Positions 26,354 to 35,261 of a stretch of DNA of 55,742 nt are shown one piece after another (positions within the stretch are counted from its first letter, which is position 1; each line of letters opens with the position of its first letter). A model generated the notes under the pieces. That model was not told the origin of the DNA and made no database searches. It was given only the letters and a program-made list of their open reading frames with translations. This DNA is from Prevotella sp. (GTDB taxonomy: Bacteria > Bacteroidota > Bacteroidia > Bacteroidales > Bacteroidaceae), in contig JAFUVB010000038.1 in the NCBI GenBank assembly GCA_017471245.1, forward strand, positions 1-55,742, in the 5' to 3' direction. Made by a program: the position numbers and the translations under genes.

Positions 26354-28624
26354 ATGAAATATGCCGACGTGATATTGCCGCTGCCACTTGAAGGATTCTT
26401 CACTTACGCCATACCCGAAATGATGGAGGCGCAGGTGAGGAGGGGCGTGCGCGTGCTGGTTCCCTTAGGCAAGAGCAAGCGCTATATCGCTCTTGTGGCG
26501 CGGGTGCACGACGTGAAGCCCGACTTTGAGCAGATCAAGCCCGTGATGCAGGTGATCGACGGCGAGCCGGTGGTGCGCGATGAGCAGTTCCGCCTGTGGC
26601 AGTGGATATCCGACTATTATCTTTCGCCGGTTGGCGAGGTGCTCAATGCCGCCTTTCCATCGGGAATGAAGACCGTGGGCGGCTATAAGCCGAAGATGGA
26701 GGCGTATGTGGAGCTGGGAGAGAAGTTCCGCAGTGAGCAGGCGCTGCATATCGCATTAGACATGCTGTCGCGTGCCACCAAGCAGCAGAAGGTGTTCATC
26801 GAGTTTCTGCAGATGTCCCACTGGGATGAGATTTCCTCCACGCAGCAGCCTGCGATACAGGAGGTGACGCGCGATGAACTGCTGAATTCGTCGCACAGCA
26901 CATCCACGGTGCTGAAACAATTGACCGACAAGGGCTTCCTGAAATCGTATGAGAAGGAAGTGGGACGGCTGAACCACGGCGGCGAGCCGCATTTCGAACA
27001 TATCAAAAAACTCAACGAGGCGCAGCAGGAAGCCTACAATCAGGTGATGTTCCAGTTCCTCAGCAAGAACGTGGTGCTGCTCCACGGTGTCACGTCGAGC
27101 GGGAAAACCGAGATCTATATCCACCTTATCAAGCAGGCAATCGACAGGAAACAGCAGGTGCTCTATCTGTTGCCCGAGATTGCGCTCACCGTTCAGATGC
27201 GCGAGCGGCTGCAGCGCGTGTTCGGCAATAAGCTGGGAATCTATCATTCCAAATACAGCGATGCCGAGCGCGTGGAGATATGGAAGAAGCAGCTGTCGAT
27301 GAATCCATACGATGTCATCTTGGGTGCGCGGTCGGCGGTGCTGCTTCCTTTCCAGCGCTTGGGGCTTGTCATCATCGACGAAGAGCATGAAACCTCCTTC
27401 AAACAGCAGGATCCCGCTCCGAGGTATCATGCGCGGAGTGCCGCCATTGTGATGGCGCAGATGAGCGGTGCCAAGGTATTGTTGGGAACGGCGACCCCTT
27501 CGATGGAGAGCTATTACAACACCACCGTGGGGAAATATGGCTTGGTGCGCCTGGAAAAGCGGTTCCAGGATATCCTGTTGCCCGAGATTCAGGTGGTCGA
27601 CGTGAGAGACATGCAGCGCCGGAAGATGATGAACGGTCCGTTTTCGCCTCTTTTGCTGTCGCATATCCGCCAGGCGCTTGAGCGGGGCGAGCAGGTCATC
27701 CTGTTTCAGAACCGTCGCGGCTTCGCGCCGATGATAGAGTGCCGCGTGTGCGGATGGGTTCCCCATTGCCAGCATTGCGATGTGTCGCTCACCTATCACA
27801 AGAGAATGGAACAGCTCACGTGCCATTACTGCGGATTCACCTATCAAGTGCCGCAGGCTTGTCCCAATTGCGGCAACACGAATCTCACGGGGCGCGGCTT
27901 CGGCACCGAGAAGATTGAAGACCAGGTGATGGCTATCTTCCCCGAGGCACGCGTGGCGCGCATGGACTTAGACTCCACCCGCACGCGCCATGCCTACGAG
28001 CGGCTCATTGCCGACTTCTCTGCCGGGCGCACAAATATATTAATAGGTACGCAGATGGTTACCAAGGGACTGGATTTCGACCGTGTTTCGGTGGTGGGAA
28101 TCCTGAATGCCGACTCCATGCTGAATTATCCCGACTTCCGCGCTTACGAGCATGCGTTCATGATGATGGCACAGGTGGCGGGGCGCGCAGGCAGGAAAGG
28201 CAAGCGCGGACAGGTGATCTTGCAGACCAAGAGTCCCCAGTTGCCGGTCATCCAGCAGGTGGTGAGCAACGACTATTCCTCTTTCTTCAATGACCTGCTG
28301 CAAGAGCGGCGCGCGTTTCGCTATCCTCCATATTATCATTTGGTGTATGTCTTCCTGAAACACCGCTATGAGCCGACGGTGGATTCTGCCGGAAGGCAAC
28401 TCGGAAGTCGCCTCCGCCATTGGTTCGGAGAGCGCGTCTTGGGTCCCGACAAGCCTGCCATAGCGAAGATGAAGTCGCTCCACATACGCAAGCTTGTGCT
28501 GAAATTAGAGAACGGGATCGACATCAAAAAAGTGCGCGAGTGCCTGCGCCTTGAGCAAGAACTGCTCTTACGCGACTCGCGCAATGGTTCGTTGCAGGTC
28601 TATTATGATGTCGACCCGCTGTAG
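26354..28624 (+). CDS. priA: Primosomal protein N' (replication restart helicase PriA)
   Basis: 756 residues from ATG 26354 (MKYADVILPLPLEGFFTYAI), the usual PriA start; the frame open from 26279 adds 25 residues that cross the promoter. The N-terminal DNA-binding domain is followed by Walker A GVTSSGKTE near 248, the DEEH box (LVIIDEEHETSF), a zinc-binding region with Cys pairs (CRVCGWVPHCQHC, CHYCGFTYQVPQACPNC) near 460-520, and helicase motif QVAGRAGRKGKRGQ near 615. PriA restarts stalled replication forks. Confidence 0.96.
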   Translation: MKYADVILPLPLEGFFTYAIPEMMEAQVRRGVRVLVPLGKSKRYIALVARVHDVKPDFEQIKPVMQVIDGEPVVRDEQFRLWQWISDYYLSPVGEVLNAAFPSGMKTVGGYKPKMEAYVELGEKFRSEQALHIALDMLSRATKQQKVFIEFLQMSHWDEISSTQQPAIQEVTRDELLNSSHSTSTVLKQLTDKGFLKSYEKEVGRLNHGGEPHFEHIKKLNEAQQEAYNQVMFQFLSKNVVLLHGVTSSGKTEIYIHLIKQAIDRKQQVLYLLPEIALTVQMRERLQRVFGNKLGIYHSKYSDAERVEIWKKQLSMNPYDVILGARSAVLLPFQRLGLVIIDEEHETSFKQQDPAPRYHARSAAIVMAQMSGAKVLLGTATPSMESYYNTTVGKYGLVRLEKRFQDILLPEIQVVDVRDMQRRKMMNGPFSPLLLSHIRQALERGEQVILFQNRRGFAPMIECRVCGWVPHCQHCDVSLTYHKRMEQLTCHYCGFTYQVPQACPNCGNTNLTGRGFGTEKIEDQVMAIFPEARVARMDLDSTRTRHAYERLIADFSAGRTNILIGTQMVTKGLDFDRVSVVGILNADSMLNYPDFRAYEHAFMMMAQVAGRAGRKGKRGQVILQTKSPQLPVIQQVVSNDYSSFFNDLLQERRAFRYPPYYHLVYVFLKHRYEPTVDSAGRQLGSRLRHWFGERVLGPDKPAIAKMKSLHIRKLVLKLENGIDIKKVRECLRLEQELLLRDSRNGSLQVYYDVDPL

Positions 28625-28650
28625 ATAGCCCTTCTCTTTTGAAGAAATGC

Positions 28651-30183
28651 TCAGAGCGTGAGGTCAACGCCTACGCCGAACACCCTGTTCGTGCGGGTAT
28701 AGTCGTTGTGTGTGGTGCTGTTGGTCAGGGCGGGTGTCACGTCTTGCTTGTAAGTGTCGTAGTTGGTCTGGAAGTAGGCCACGTTCACTTTCACTTTTTC
28801 GCTTACCTTATAGCCAACGCCAAAGCCGAAGGTATAGCTGCTCACCACAAACGACATGTCGTTCATGTAGGCATCCGAGAGACCGTAGTTTGTCTTTTGC
28901 AGACCGCCGCTCACCTGCAGCTTGTCGTTGATGTCCCATTCGGCACCGCCGTTAATCTCCCATGTGTTGCCGTCGAGCTTCTTCTCTTCGTGGTTATACC
29001 AGTGGGCTGACTTGTCGAAAAACAGATGATAGCCGGCATTCACGCGCACGTTGGGCGTGATTTCCCACTGGGCGCCAACGGTGAACAGCGCGGGCTGGTC
29101 TTCAGGCACACTGCTTCCGTCGCGGTATTTGTTCACTGCGTCAATCTGGTGAGCCTCTTTCACGGTGGAACTGTTCTCCATGCGCATGCGCGTCTTGAAC
29201 TCATATTTGGCGGCAAGGTTGATATTGCCGATGCGATAGTCAATACCCAGGATGGGGGCAATGCCGATGCCGCTCTGGTCAGACATCAGATTCACGCCTT
29301 CGCGATAGGCCTCCAGTGCCTTCATGGTTTGCTGCGTGCCTTCCAACTGTGCCTTTGCCGCTTCGGCAGCAGCAAGCTGGGTGGTGAGTTCTGCCGGAGC
29401 CGCAGCGCCTGCTGCCTGATATTGTGCGATGCCCGCCTGCAACCGGCTGATGCCGTCGGCATATTGTGCTATTCCGCCTGCAATGGTGGTGTTGGCATTG
29501 TCGAGGAAAGTGCCGAAAGGAACGGCACCGTTCTGCGTGTTCACCATGATGTTGCTGAGGCGTGCCTTGTAGGAAGCCGAGCCGTAGAGTATGCGTGCGC
29601 CGCCATATACAGAAAGGTTGTCGGTGAGCTTATAGGCTGCGCCGAGGGTGAATCCGAAATAATATTGCTTGCCGCGCATATAGCCTTCCACGTCATAGCC
29701 TGTGGCACCGAGGGGCTTCAGCTGACTTGCTATGGCGCCAACGGCACTCTCGAAAGAGCCGATACCATCGGAAAATTCGCATTTTCCGCCACCGCCGGTC
29801 ACCCCGAAGTTAAACTGCCAGCTCCATCTTCCTTTATTATATGCGGCTTGCAGTGATGGGATGATGGGCGCATCGGCCACTCCTTCGAATTCCTTTGTTG
29901 TGGCATTGTTGTTGCGCATGCCCAATGCGAAGTCGGGATTCGTGGTCACGATAGTGCGCGTTTGGTGGGCATACTGCCAGTTGAACGACAGATGCAGTCC
30001 GTTGTTCATGAAAGCCACACCGGCAGGATTGCTGTAAACACCATCAATACCGATGGCTGCGTCGCGTGCCGGATTACGTAAGAATGTAACGCTTTGGTTT
30101 GTGTTGGTCAGAATACCGCCGGCGAATGATGTGGTGAAGCATGCTATTGCGCAGGCGGTGCAAACAAATTTCAGTTTATTCAT
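28651..30183 (-). CDS. OmpP1/FadL-family outer-membrane transporter
   Basis: 510 residues from ATG 30183 (MNKLKFVCTACAIACFTTSF AGG, signal peptide). The mature N-terminus carries the FadL-family pattern TFLRNPARDAAIGIDGVYSN, then PAGVAFMNNG. The C-terminus ends in a strand (RVFGVGVDLTL). An Ala/Gln-rich helical insertion near 255-300 (YQAAGAAAPAELTTQLAAAE) is unusual for the family and could be an external coiled loop. It likely moves hydrophobic compounds such as fatty acids across the outer membrane. It is convergent with priA, 26 bp apart. Confidence 0.85.
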   Translation of the reverse strand: MNKLKFVCTACAIACFTTSFAGGILTNTNQSVTFLRNPARDAAIGIDGVYSNPAGVAFMNNGLHLSFNWQYAHQTRTIVTTNPDFALGMRNNNATTKEFEGVADAPIIPSLQAAYNKGRWSWQFNFGVTGGGGKCEFSDGIGSFESAVGAIASQLKPLGATGYDVEGYMRGKQYYFGFTLGAAYKLTDNLSVYGGARILYGSASYKARLSNIMVNTQNGAVPFGTFLDNANTTIAGGIAQYADGISRLQAGIAQYQAAGAAAPAELTTQLAAAEAAKAQLEGTQQTMKALEAYREGVNLMSDQSGIGIAPILGIDYRIGNINLAAKYEFKTRMRMENSSTVKEAHQIDAVNKYRDGSSVPEDQPALFTVGAQWEITPNVRVNAGYHLFFDKSAHWYNHEEKKLDGNTWEINGGAEWDINDKLQVSGGLQKTNYGLSDAYMNDMSFVVSSYTFGFGVGYKVSEKVKVNVAYFQTNYDTYKQDVTPALTNSTTHNDYTRTNRVFGVGVDLTL

Positions 30184-30210
30184 TTTAAATACCTTTAAAA
30201 ATTTTGGTTG

Positions 30211-30218
30211 CAAAGTTA
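30211..30218 (-). promoter_or_regulatory. Promoter -7 box TAACTTTG
   Basis: The complement of CAAAGTTA lies 27 bp upstream of the start at 30183. Confidence 0.6.
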
Positions 30219-30340
30219 CCTGTATTGTTCTAAATTACCTGTAATCGCACACAATATTTAACGTTTGTTAGATGTTTAACGGCGGTTTTATGCACAAAAC
30301 GGTGAAAATGTGCAACGATGTTCGGAGGTAAACTTTGTTT

Positions 30341-30755
30341 GTCTATAGGAGTTAAGGAGTAAAGGAGTGGAGGAGTTAAGACAATAGTTCTGCTAAAATT
30401 ATTATCTAATATCAAAACAACGGATTTCACGGATTTTACGGATTATTTAAGTTCCTGTTTTCGGCATGACTTAAACCCGTAGAATCTGTGAAATCCGTTG
30501 TTTTTAAATTATTTGTTAGTCTGCGACGCTACGTGAATTTACGTAAATATACATGAATTACTCGTAAATATTTACGATTCATTCGCGTTCATTCGCGCAC
30601 ATTTATGTTACGCCGTAGGCATTTAAATCCGTAGAATCCGTGAAATCCGTTGTTTAAAAGAAAAAATATCATTTGTCTTCACTCCTTCACTCCTTAACTC
30701 CTTAACTCCTTTTTCCCTTAACTCCTTAACTCCTCCACTCCTTCACTCCTTTTTA
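30341..30755. repeat. Composite repeat: palindrome block flanked by opposed GGAGTTAA simple repeats
   Basis: 30341-30382 holds GGAGTTAAGGAGTAAAGGAG; 30678-30750 holds the opposite orientation (CACTCCTTAACTCCTTAACT). Between them lie the ACAACGGATTTCACGG palindrome (arms near 30417 and 30503) and a 150-base block (30505-30655) that differs at one base from 35383-35533. This fills most of the 577-bp gap from 30184 to 30760. No gene is seen. Confidence 0.7.
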
Positions 30756-30760
30756 AATTC

Positions 30761-31940
30761 TCAGGAATATTTCTTCACGTTCCTGTAGTAGGAGGTGAGT
30801 GAGGCGAAGCCTGAGCGCACGCTGAGCGTGAGCGTGTCGATATCGGGATGCTGTTGTTGCAGTTTTGCGGCATGTTTCACGCGCTTTCGGTTCACATATT
30901 CGGCAAAGCACATGTTGAGTTCTTCGTTCAGGGCTTGCTGGATATAGCGCACGTTGGTGTTCAGCTGCCGTGCCAGGTCGCTCACTTTCAGTCCGGAAAC
31001 GAGGTATAGCTGCTCGTCGTCCATCAGCTGGTCGATCCTCATCGCCAGTTGCTGTGCCTTGCCGTTTGTGTTTGGTGTGCGGCTTTCGCCCTGCCCGTCG
31101 AGGGGAGGTGCCGTTTCTGTGTTGCCTTGCGTGTCGGCGGCAGGCTCTTCATGCACTTCCTTGATGTCTACAAAGCCGTATTGCTGGCGGCTGCCCGTCC
31201 ACGCCAGGGCGAATATCAGCATGGAAAACAGCAGCGAGGGTATGGCGAGTGCCGCATTTCCCACGAACACATGGCGGCCGATGAAGTTTGCAGCGATTGA
31301 AATCACCGAGGTCACCATCATCAGTGTCATGATCAGCGATATGCTGTGCAGCTTCTTGCCTTCTTCGTCGGCATAAACGTTGTCAACAAGGCGGTGGTAT
31401 GAGCGGATGTTTCGCCTGGCATTGAAATACACCAGCACCACTCCCACGCCAAACAGCAGCTTGTACAAGTGGTGAACCAGTGCCTGAGCCAAGCACAAAC
31501 CTGCAAGTCCGCTGAAGCTGTTATTATATAAATAGGTGTGAAAAAACTGTCGGCATTCGTCACCGCTCATCAGCGCATAGAGCAAACCCACGATGGCTCC
31601 GCAAATTGGGGGGGGGCAGAAGCAGTGCGGCACTTGCCTTTTTGCTCACTTCACCGCGCGTCAGCGTCACGATGTAGTAAAGAAAAACGGGATAAACAGC
31701 GAGGTTCATCGCCACATAGAGTGTGTCGGTGACGGGCAGCCAGGCAAGGGCATGAGCAAAGAAAACCGTGTGGCAGGCATAGAGCAGCGCAGTTGCCACT
31801 GTCCACCAGAGCAGCTCGCGATGGGCGGCGCGGTTGCCGTCGCGCCAGAGGTCGAGTGCTATCGCTGCCGTCCAGAACAGGCTCACCGTCATGGGCAGTG
31901 CCGTGAGCAATCCCTGTAGCAGTTCTTTTATTTCCGTCAT
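30761..31940 (-). CDS. Seven-helix membrane protein with C-terminal AraC-type DNA-binding domain, frameshifted at a G9 tract
   Basis: Two frames form one gene. The first opens at ATG 31940 (MTEIKELLQGLLTALPMTVS) and is thrown out of frame in nine G at 31608-31616. The second continues with ICGAIVGLLYALMSGDECRQ to 30761. Eight G would give about 392 residues: seven predicted membrane helices (about 1-235) and an AraC helix-turn-helix domain (VSDLARQLNTNVRYIQQALN, CFAEYVNRKRVKHAAKL). As read, translation ends early after about 126 residues, before the DNA-binding domain. The tract lies in the fourth helix. Slippage, decay or a sequencing error could each explain it. The upstream TTG 31973 lies in the promoter box and is not the start. 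Confidence 0.75.
31608..31616. repeat. Homopolymer tract of nine G within a coding region
   Basis: Nine consecutive G on the plus strand (nine C in the coding strand). Reading requires eight, or eight plus a multiple of three, to join the two halves of the regulator. Confidence 0.85.
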
Positions 31941-31970
31941 TCCCGTTTTGTTATTTATTGTTTTCAGTGG

Positions 31971-31978
31971 CAAAGGTA
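31971..31978 (-). promoter_or_regulatory. Promoter -7 box TACCTTTG of the membrane regulator
   Basis: The complement of CAAAGGTA lies 30 bp before ATG 31940. Confidence 0.65.
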
Positions 31979-32012
31979 ATCATTACCGATGAGAATGCCA
32001 AACAAATGTCCC

Positions 32013-32112
32013 GTTTTTGAGACTTGAAAACATAGGTTTTGAAGGTCAAAAGCATCGTTTTTTTAGCAGGAAATCGTTTTTCCGATTATGAAAATCATTT
32101 TTCCGAATGTGG
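32013..32112. repeat. Loose T-tract array between divergent promoters
   Basis: G/A-TTTT tracts begin near 32014, 32037, 32058, 32077 and 32098, spaced 19-23 bp. AAATCGTTTTTCCGA (32071) and AAATCATTTTTCCGA (32092) are a 21-bp direct repeat. The word AAAACATAGGTTTTGAAGGT resembles the priA-side array unit AAAACATACGTTTTCAATGG. Spacing is less exact than at the other loci. Confidence 0.45.
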
Positions 32113-32136
32113 AAACCGGTATTCGCGCGTATGCCA

Positions 32137-32144
32137 TACCTTTG
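32137..32144 (+). promoter_or_regulatory. Promoter -7 box TACCTTTG, separated from its operon by the IS element
   Basis: A perfect TAnnTTTG reads toward the short peptide gene at 33244. Without the insertion the leader would be about 70 bases. The IS982-family element now lies in between. Confidence 0.6.
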
Positions 32145-32193
32145 CAACTTAATGGCTAAAACCGCATTCCGAAACATTTTTATCAATAACAAA

Positions 32194-33237
32194 TAAAAGC
32201 TACCCGTTGGCGGAATTAAATAGTCAAAAGAATGTATAGTAAAAAGTTGCACATATTCAAGATTTTAAGTAACTTAGAGCGTCCAAACTTTAAGTTATAC
32301 AATCTAATTATGTGCAACCTGTACACAAAGTTCGCAAATTTCCTGGAGATATGCAAGAAATTCTCCGAGGATTTGGTCACAGAGGCAGGAAATATCCGCC
32401 GTCCCGGTCCCGTTCCCCGTTTTTCAGACTTGGAAGTCATAGCCCTGAGCATGGCAGCCGAAGCCGAGGGGATTGACAGCGAGAACTGGCTGTTCGAGGC
32501 GAGGCTGAACGAGTGCCGTTCCTCCATACCCAATCTTATATCGCGCCGCCATTTCAACGACCGCCGCAAATGGGTGTGCAGCCTTCAAGAGCAGATACGC
32601 AGCCGAATGGCTAAGGAGATGGATGGAGGCGAGGCCTACTTCTGTATAGATTCCAAACCGATAGAGGTATGCCGTGTGGTCCGCGGGAAACGCTGCAAGA
32701 TGGGAAGAACGGGGGCATTTGAGAAAGCCCCAGACTTTGGCTACTGTGCCTCGCAGGGTACCTACTTCTACGGATACAAACTTCATGCACTCTGTGGGTT
32801 AAGTGGTGTTATCCACTCCTACGACCTTTCCAAGGCAAGTGTCCACGACATCAACTACATCAAGGACATCAAGCACGTCTACCACGATTGTAGTATCTTT
32901 GGTGACAAAGGCTATATCGGTGCAGAGGTACAGCTCGACCTCTTCGAGACAGCGAACATCAGGCTTGAATGCCCTTACAGGCTGAACCAGAAAAACTGGA
33001 AACCGACATTTGTACCGTTTGCCAAGGCGAGAAAGAGGGTGGAAACGATATTCTCACAACTTTCTGAACAGTTCCTTGTCATAAGAAACTATGCGATAGA
33101 AACATGCGGTCTGTTTGCCAGAATCATTGGCAAAGTTAGTGCGCTGACTGCATTGCAATACATCAACTATATTAACAACAAGCCCATTGGAAGGATTAAG
33201 TACGCACTAATTTAATTCCGCCAACGGGTTAAAAGCT
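32194..33237 (+). mobile_element. IS982-family insertion sequence, 1028 bp with 8-bp target duplication
   Basis: The terminal inverted repeats are ACCCGTTGGCGGAATTAAA at 32202-32220 and its exact reverse complement at 33211-33229. The element proper is 32202-33229, 1028 bp. TAAAAGCT stands immediately outside both ends (32194-32201 and 33230-33237), a target-site duplication. Intact ends, an intact transposase and a perfect duplication indicate a recent insertion. Confidence 0.93.
32232..33215 (+). CDS. IS982-family transposase
   Basis: 327 residues from ATG 32232; ATG 32310 (MCNLYTKFANFLEICKKFSE) gives 301 residues and is closer to the family length. DDE-type features: YFCIDSKPIEVC (first Asp), HDCSIFGDKGYIGAE (second Asp) and ARKRVETIFSQLSEQF (Glu). 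It fills the element between the inverted repeats. No frameshift is needed, and it looks functional. Confidence 0.92.
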   Translation: MYSKKLHIFKILSNLERPNFKLYNLIMCNLYTKFANFLEICKKFSEDLVTEAGNIRRPGPVPRFSDLEVIALSMAAEAEGIDSENWLFEARLNECRSSIPNLISRRHFNDRRKWVCSLQEQIRSRMAKEMDGGEAYFCIDSKPIEVCRVVRGKRCKMGRTGAFEKAPDFGYCASQGTYFYGYKLHALCGLSGVIHSYDLSKASVHDINYIKDIKHVYHDCSIFGDKGYIGAEVQLDLFETANIRLECPYRLNQKNWKPTFVPFAKARKRVETIFSQLSEQFLVIRNYAIETCGLFARIIGKVSALTALQYINYINNKPIGRIKYALI

Positions 33238-33243
33238 TTCATT

Positions 33244-33402
33244 ATGAAGAAGAAAACCTATTTTGCACCGCAGATCAAGTTTCTGCGCATGAACGAAGAG
33301 AGTCCCGTTATGGCGGGCAGCGATGAATCAGGAGCTACGCTCGAAGGAATGGAGAATGGCGGCGACCTCTCAAAACCGCTTAACATCTGGGAAAACGAAT
33401 AA
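33244..33402 (+). CDS. Short 52-residue peptide of the KKxYxxP...W-acidic type
   Basis: Starts MKKKTYFAPQIKFLRM and ends SKPLNIWENE. Many Bacteroidales genomes have short proteins that begin MKKxYxxP and end in SK...W plus acidic residues; I know them only as hypotheticals. The gene starts 7 bp after the target duplication of the IS element, so its original ribosome-binding region and leader were separated from the promoter. The lipoprotein gene follows 21 bp later. A second peptide of this type is at 53154. Confidence 0.6.
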   Translation: MKKKTYFAPQIKFLRMNEESPVMAGSDESGATLEGMENGGDLSKPLNIWENE

Positions 33403-33423
33403 AGACAAGGAGGAAACAGAAAC

Positions 33424-35232
33424 ATGAAGACAATGAAAACCATCATGAGTGCCCTGTCAGTGGCTGCATTACTGGCACTCAGCGCATGTAGCAGCGAAGT
33501 GGAAGAGGGCAGCGCAGTTGTGGAACCCGCCATCGGAAAGGTGATCAGCTATACTGTCGATGTAAGGCACGGCGGTCCGGAGACGCGCGCCACCGTGGAT
33601 GACGAGCTGAACCTGCTCTTCCAGGAGGGCGACCAGTTGGAAATCAGCGGCGCCGATATCAGCGGAACGCTCACGCTGAAGAGCGGAGCAGGCACCAAGA
33701 ACGCCACCTTCTCAGGCGATTTGATCTATACCGGCGAGGGCGAGGCACCTGCCGACGACCTGGAACTCAGCGCAAGGCTCATAGGAGTGGATAATGTATT
33801 GGACTATAGCCTAATTAAAAGCCAACACTATAGCAGTGCAGATGTATATGTATCTTATTTCATCAAAACTCGTGAAGCATTTACTTTTCCAGAAACTCTT
33901 GAGGAAGCTGTAAGGAAATACAGTGACATTGTGGGTACTGCTACTTATGGAAACAAGTCATTCTCGCTCAAACAGAATGCATTCTTCGTAGAGTTTGACC
34001 TTACTTTTAAAATAGGACAGCCGGATGATGTCATTCTCGACTTCAGCTTCTATTATACTATTGGACCAAAGCTGCAAGTAAAACTTACCGATGGAAGAAT
34101 TCATGGTTGGGTTGCTTTTGCTATCTCTCCTGATTATCGTAGATTTTCTTTCAATGAAGTGTCACTTCGTAATACCAGCAACAAAGTGATTAAAGATATA
34201 GAATTGGTTCCATCTACTACAACGCCTGAGGCAGGAAAGGTATATCATGTCACACGCCTGATAGAGGGCGACCCCATCGATTTGAGTTCGCAAACGGGGG
34301 ATGTAACCGTAGCAGATAAGATTGCCACAACCATCTCCGGCACCAATACTTCCCTGAATATCACCGTGGGCAAGGGTGCCACCGTAACACTGAAAGATGC
34401 CTCCTTCAACCGCCTCACCACACAAGGCGATGCCACCATCATACTCGATGGAACCAACAAACTGAACTTTGATGCCGGCGGCTCTGCCGTAACGATTGCT
34501 GCAGGCAGCACGCTCACCATCAAGGGAGATGGCTCGCTCACCAGCGGAACAGGTTGGGCGAAGAGCAAAAGCGGACTCACCGGCGATGGAAACCTCGTGG
34601 TGGAAGGCGGAACCGTCACCATGAACGGCAACGATGTGGAGACTGGCACTACAGGTGTCGGTATCAGCGTGCGAAACTTCACTTTGAAAGGCGGAAAGGT
34701 CAGCGCATGGGGCGGAAACAACTCTTACTATAGCGAGAACCGCAACGAGGCAATTTACGCATCCGGCGACATCGTGATTGAAGGCGGCGAGGTGGATGCC
34801 AACGGTCGCCATGGCATGAATGCCGCAGGTAATATGACCATCAGCGGCGGCACGGTGAAAGCTGTGGGTTCTGGCGATCGTGCCGGTGGCTACAACTCAG
34901 GTCTGAGTGCCGGCGGCACACTGACTATCTCCGGCGGAACCGTAACGGCAAAGGGTGCAGTCGAAAGCCCCGGCATCGGCGATAAAGGCACCTGCGGCGA
35001 CATCCTCATCAGCGGCGGAACGGTGACTGCCACGGGTGGATACGGTGCAGCCGGCATTGGAACGGGTTCGGCATCAGACAGCAAGTGCGGCAACATCACC
35101 ATCAAGAGCACTGTGACAAAGGTGACAGCTACGAAGGGCAGCGGCGCCACGGAGTCGATAGGTCATGGCAATGAATCATCCACAGTGGGCACTGTCACCA
35201 TCGAGAGCGGTGCCAACGTGGTGCAAAACTGA
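33424..35232 (+). CDS. Large surface lipoprotein with GG-rich beta-helix repeats, mosaic composition
   Basis: 602 residues; ATG 33424 follows a strong AAGGAGGAAA ribosome site. The lipobox is LSACSS (Cys about 22). The N-terminal third (TVDVRHGGPETRATVDDELN, FQEGDQLEISG) recalls fimbrillin-like domains. The C-terminal half (about 290-602) is a run of ISGGTVTA-type repeats, probably a beta-helix with carbohydrate-binding-like character. Bases 33795-34245 are clearly richer in A/T and use other codons than either flank, as if a middle segment had been exchanged. It is probably exposed on the cell surface. Confidence 0.75.
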   Translation: MKTMKTIMSALSVAALLALSACSSEVEEGSAVVEPAIGKVISYTVDVRHGGPETRATVDDELNLLFQEGDQLEISGADISGTLTLKSGAGTKNATFSGDLIYTGEGEAPADDLELSARLIGVDNVLDYSLIKSQHYSSADVYVSYFIKTREAFTFPETLEEAVRKYSDIVGTATYGNKSFSLKQNAFFVEFDLTFKIGQPDDVILDFSFYYTIGPKLQVKLTDGRIHGWVAFAISPDYRRFSFNEVSLRNTSNKVIKDIELVPSTTTPEAGKVYHVTRLIEGDPIDLSSQTGDVTVADKIATTISGTNTSLNITVGKGATVTLKDASFNRLTTQGDATIILDGTNKLNFDAGGSAVTIAAGSTLTIKGDGSLTSGTGWAKSKSGLTGDGNLVVEGGTVTMNGNDVETGTTGVGISVRNFTLKGGKVSAWGGNNSYYSENRNEAIYASGDIVIEGGEVDANGRHGMNAAGNMTISGGTVKAVGSGDRAGGYNSGLSAGGTLTISGGTVTAKGAVESPGIGDKGTCGDILISGGTVTATGGYGAAGIGTGSASDSKCGNITIKSTVTKVTATKGSGATESIGHGNESSTVGTVTIESGANVVQN

Positions 35233-35261
35233 TCTTGAAATCCCTTTCAACCCATCATAGA

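Noticed and set aside
26756-27847. 363-codon frame opposite priA
   Set aside because: PriA motifs are intact on the plus strand; His-rich translation typical of antisense frames.
31560-31633. Two independent genes for the regulator halves
   Set aside because: The halves overlap at the G9 tract and together give one continuous seven-helix plus AraC protein; separate functional genes are unlikely.
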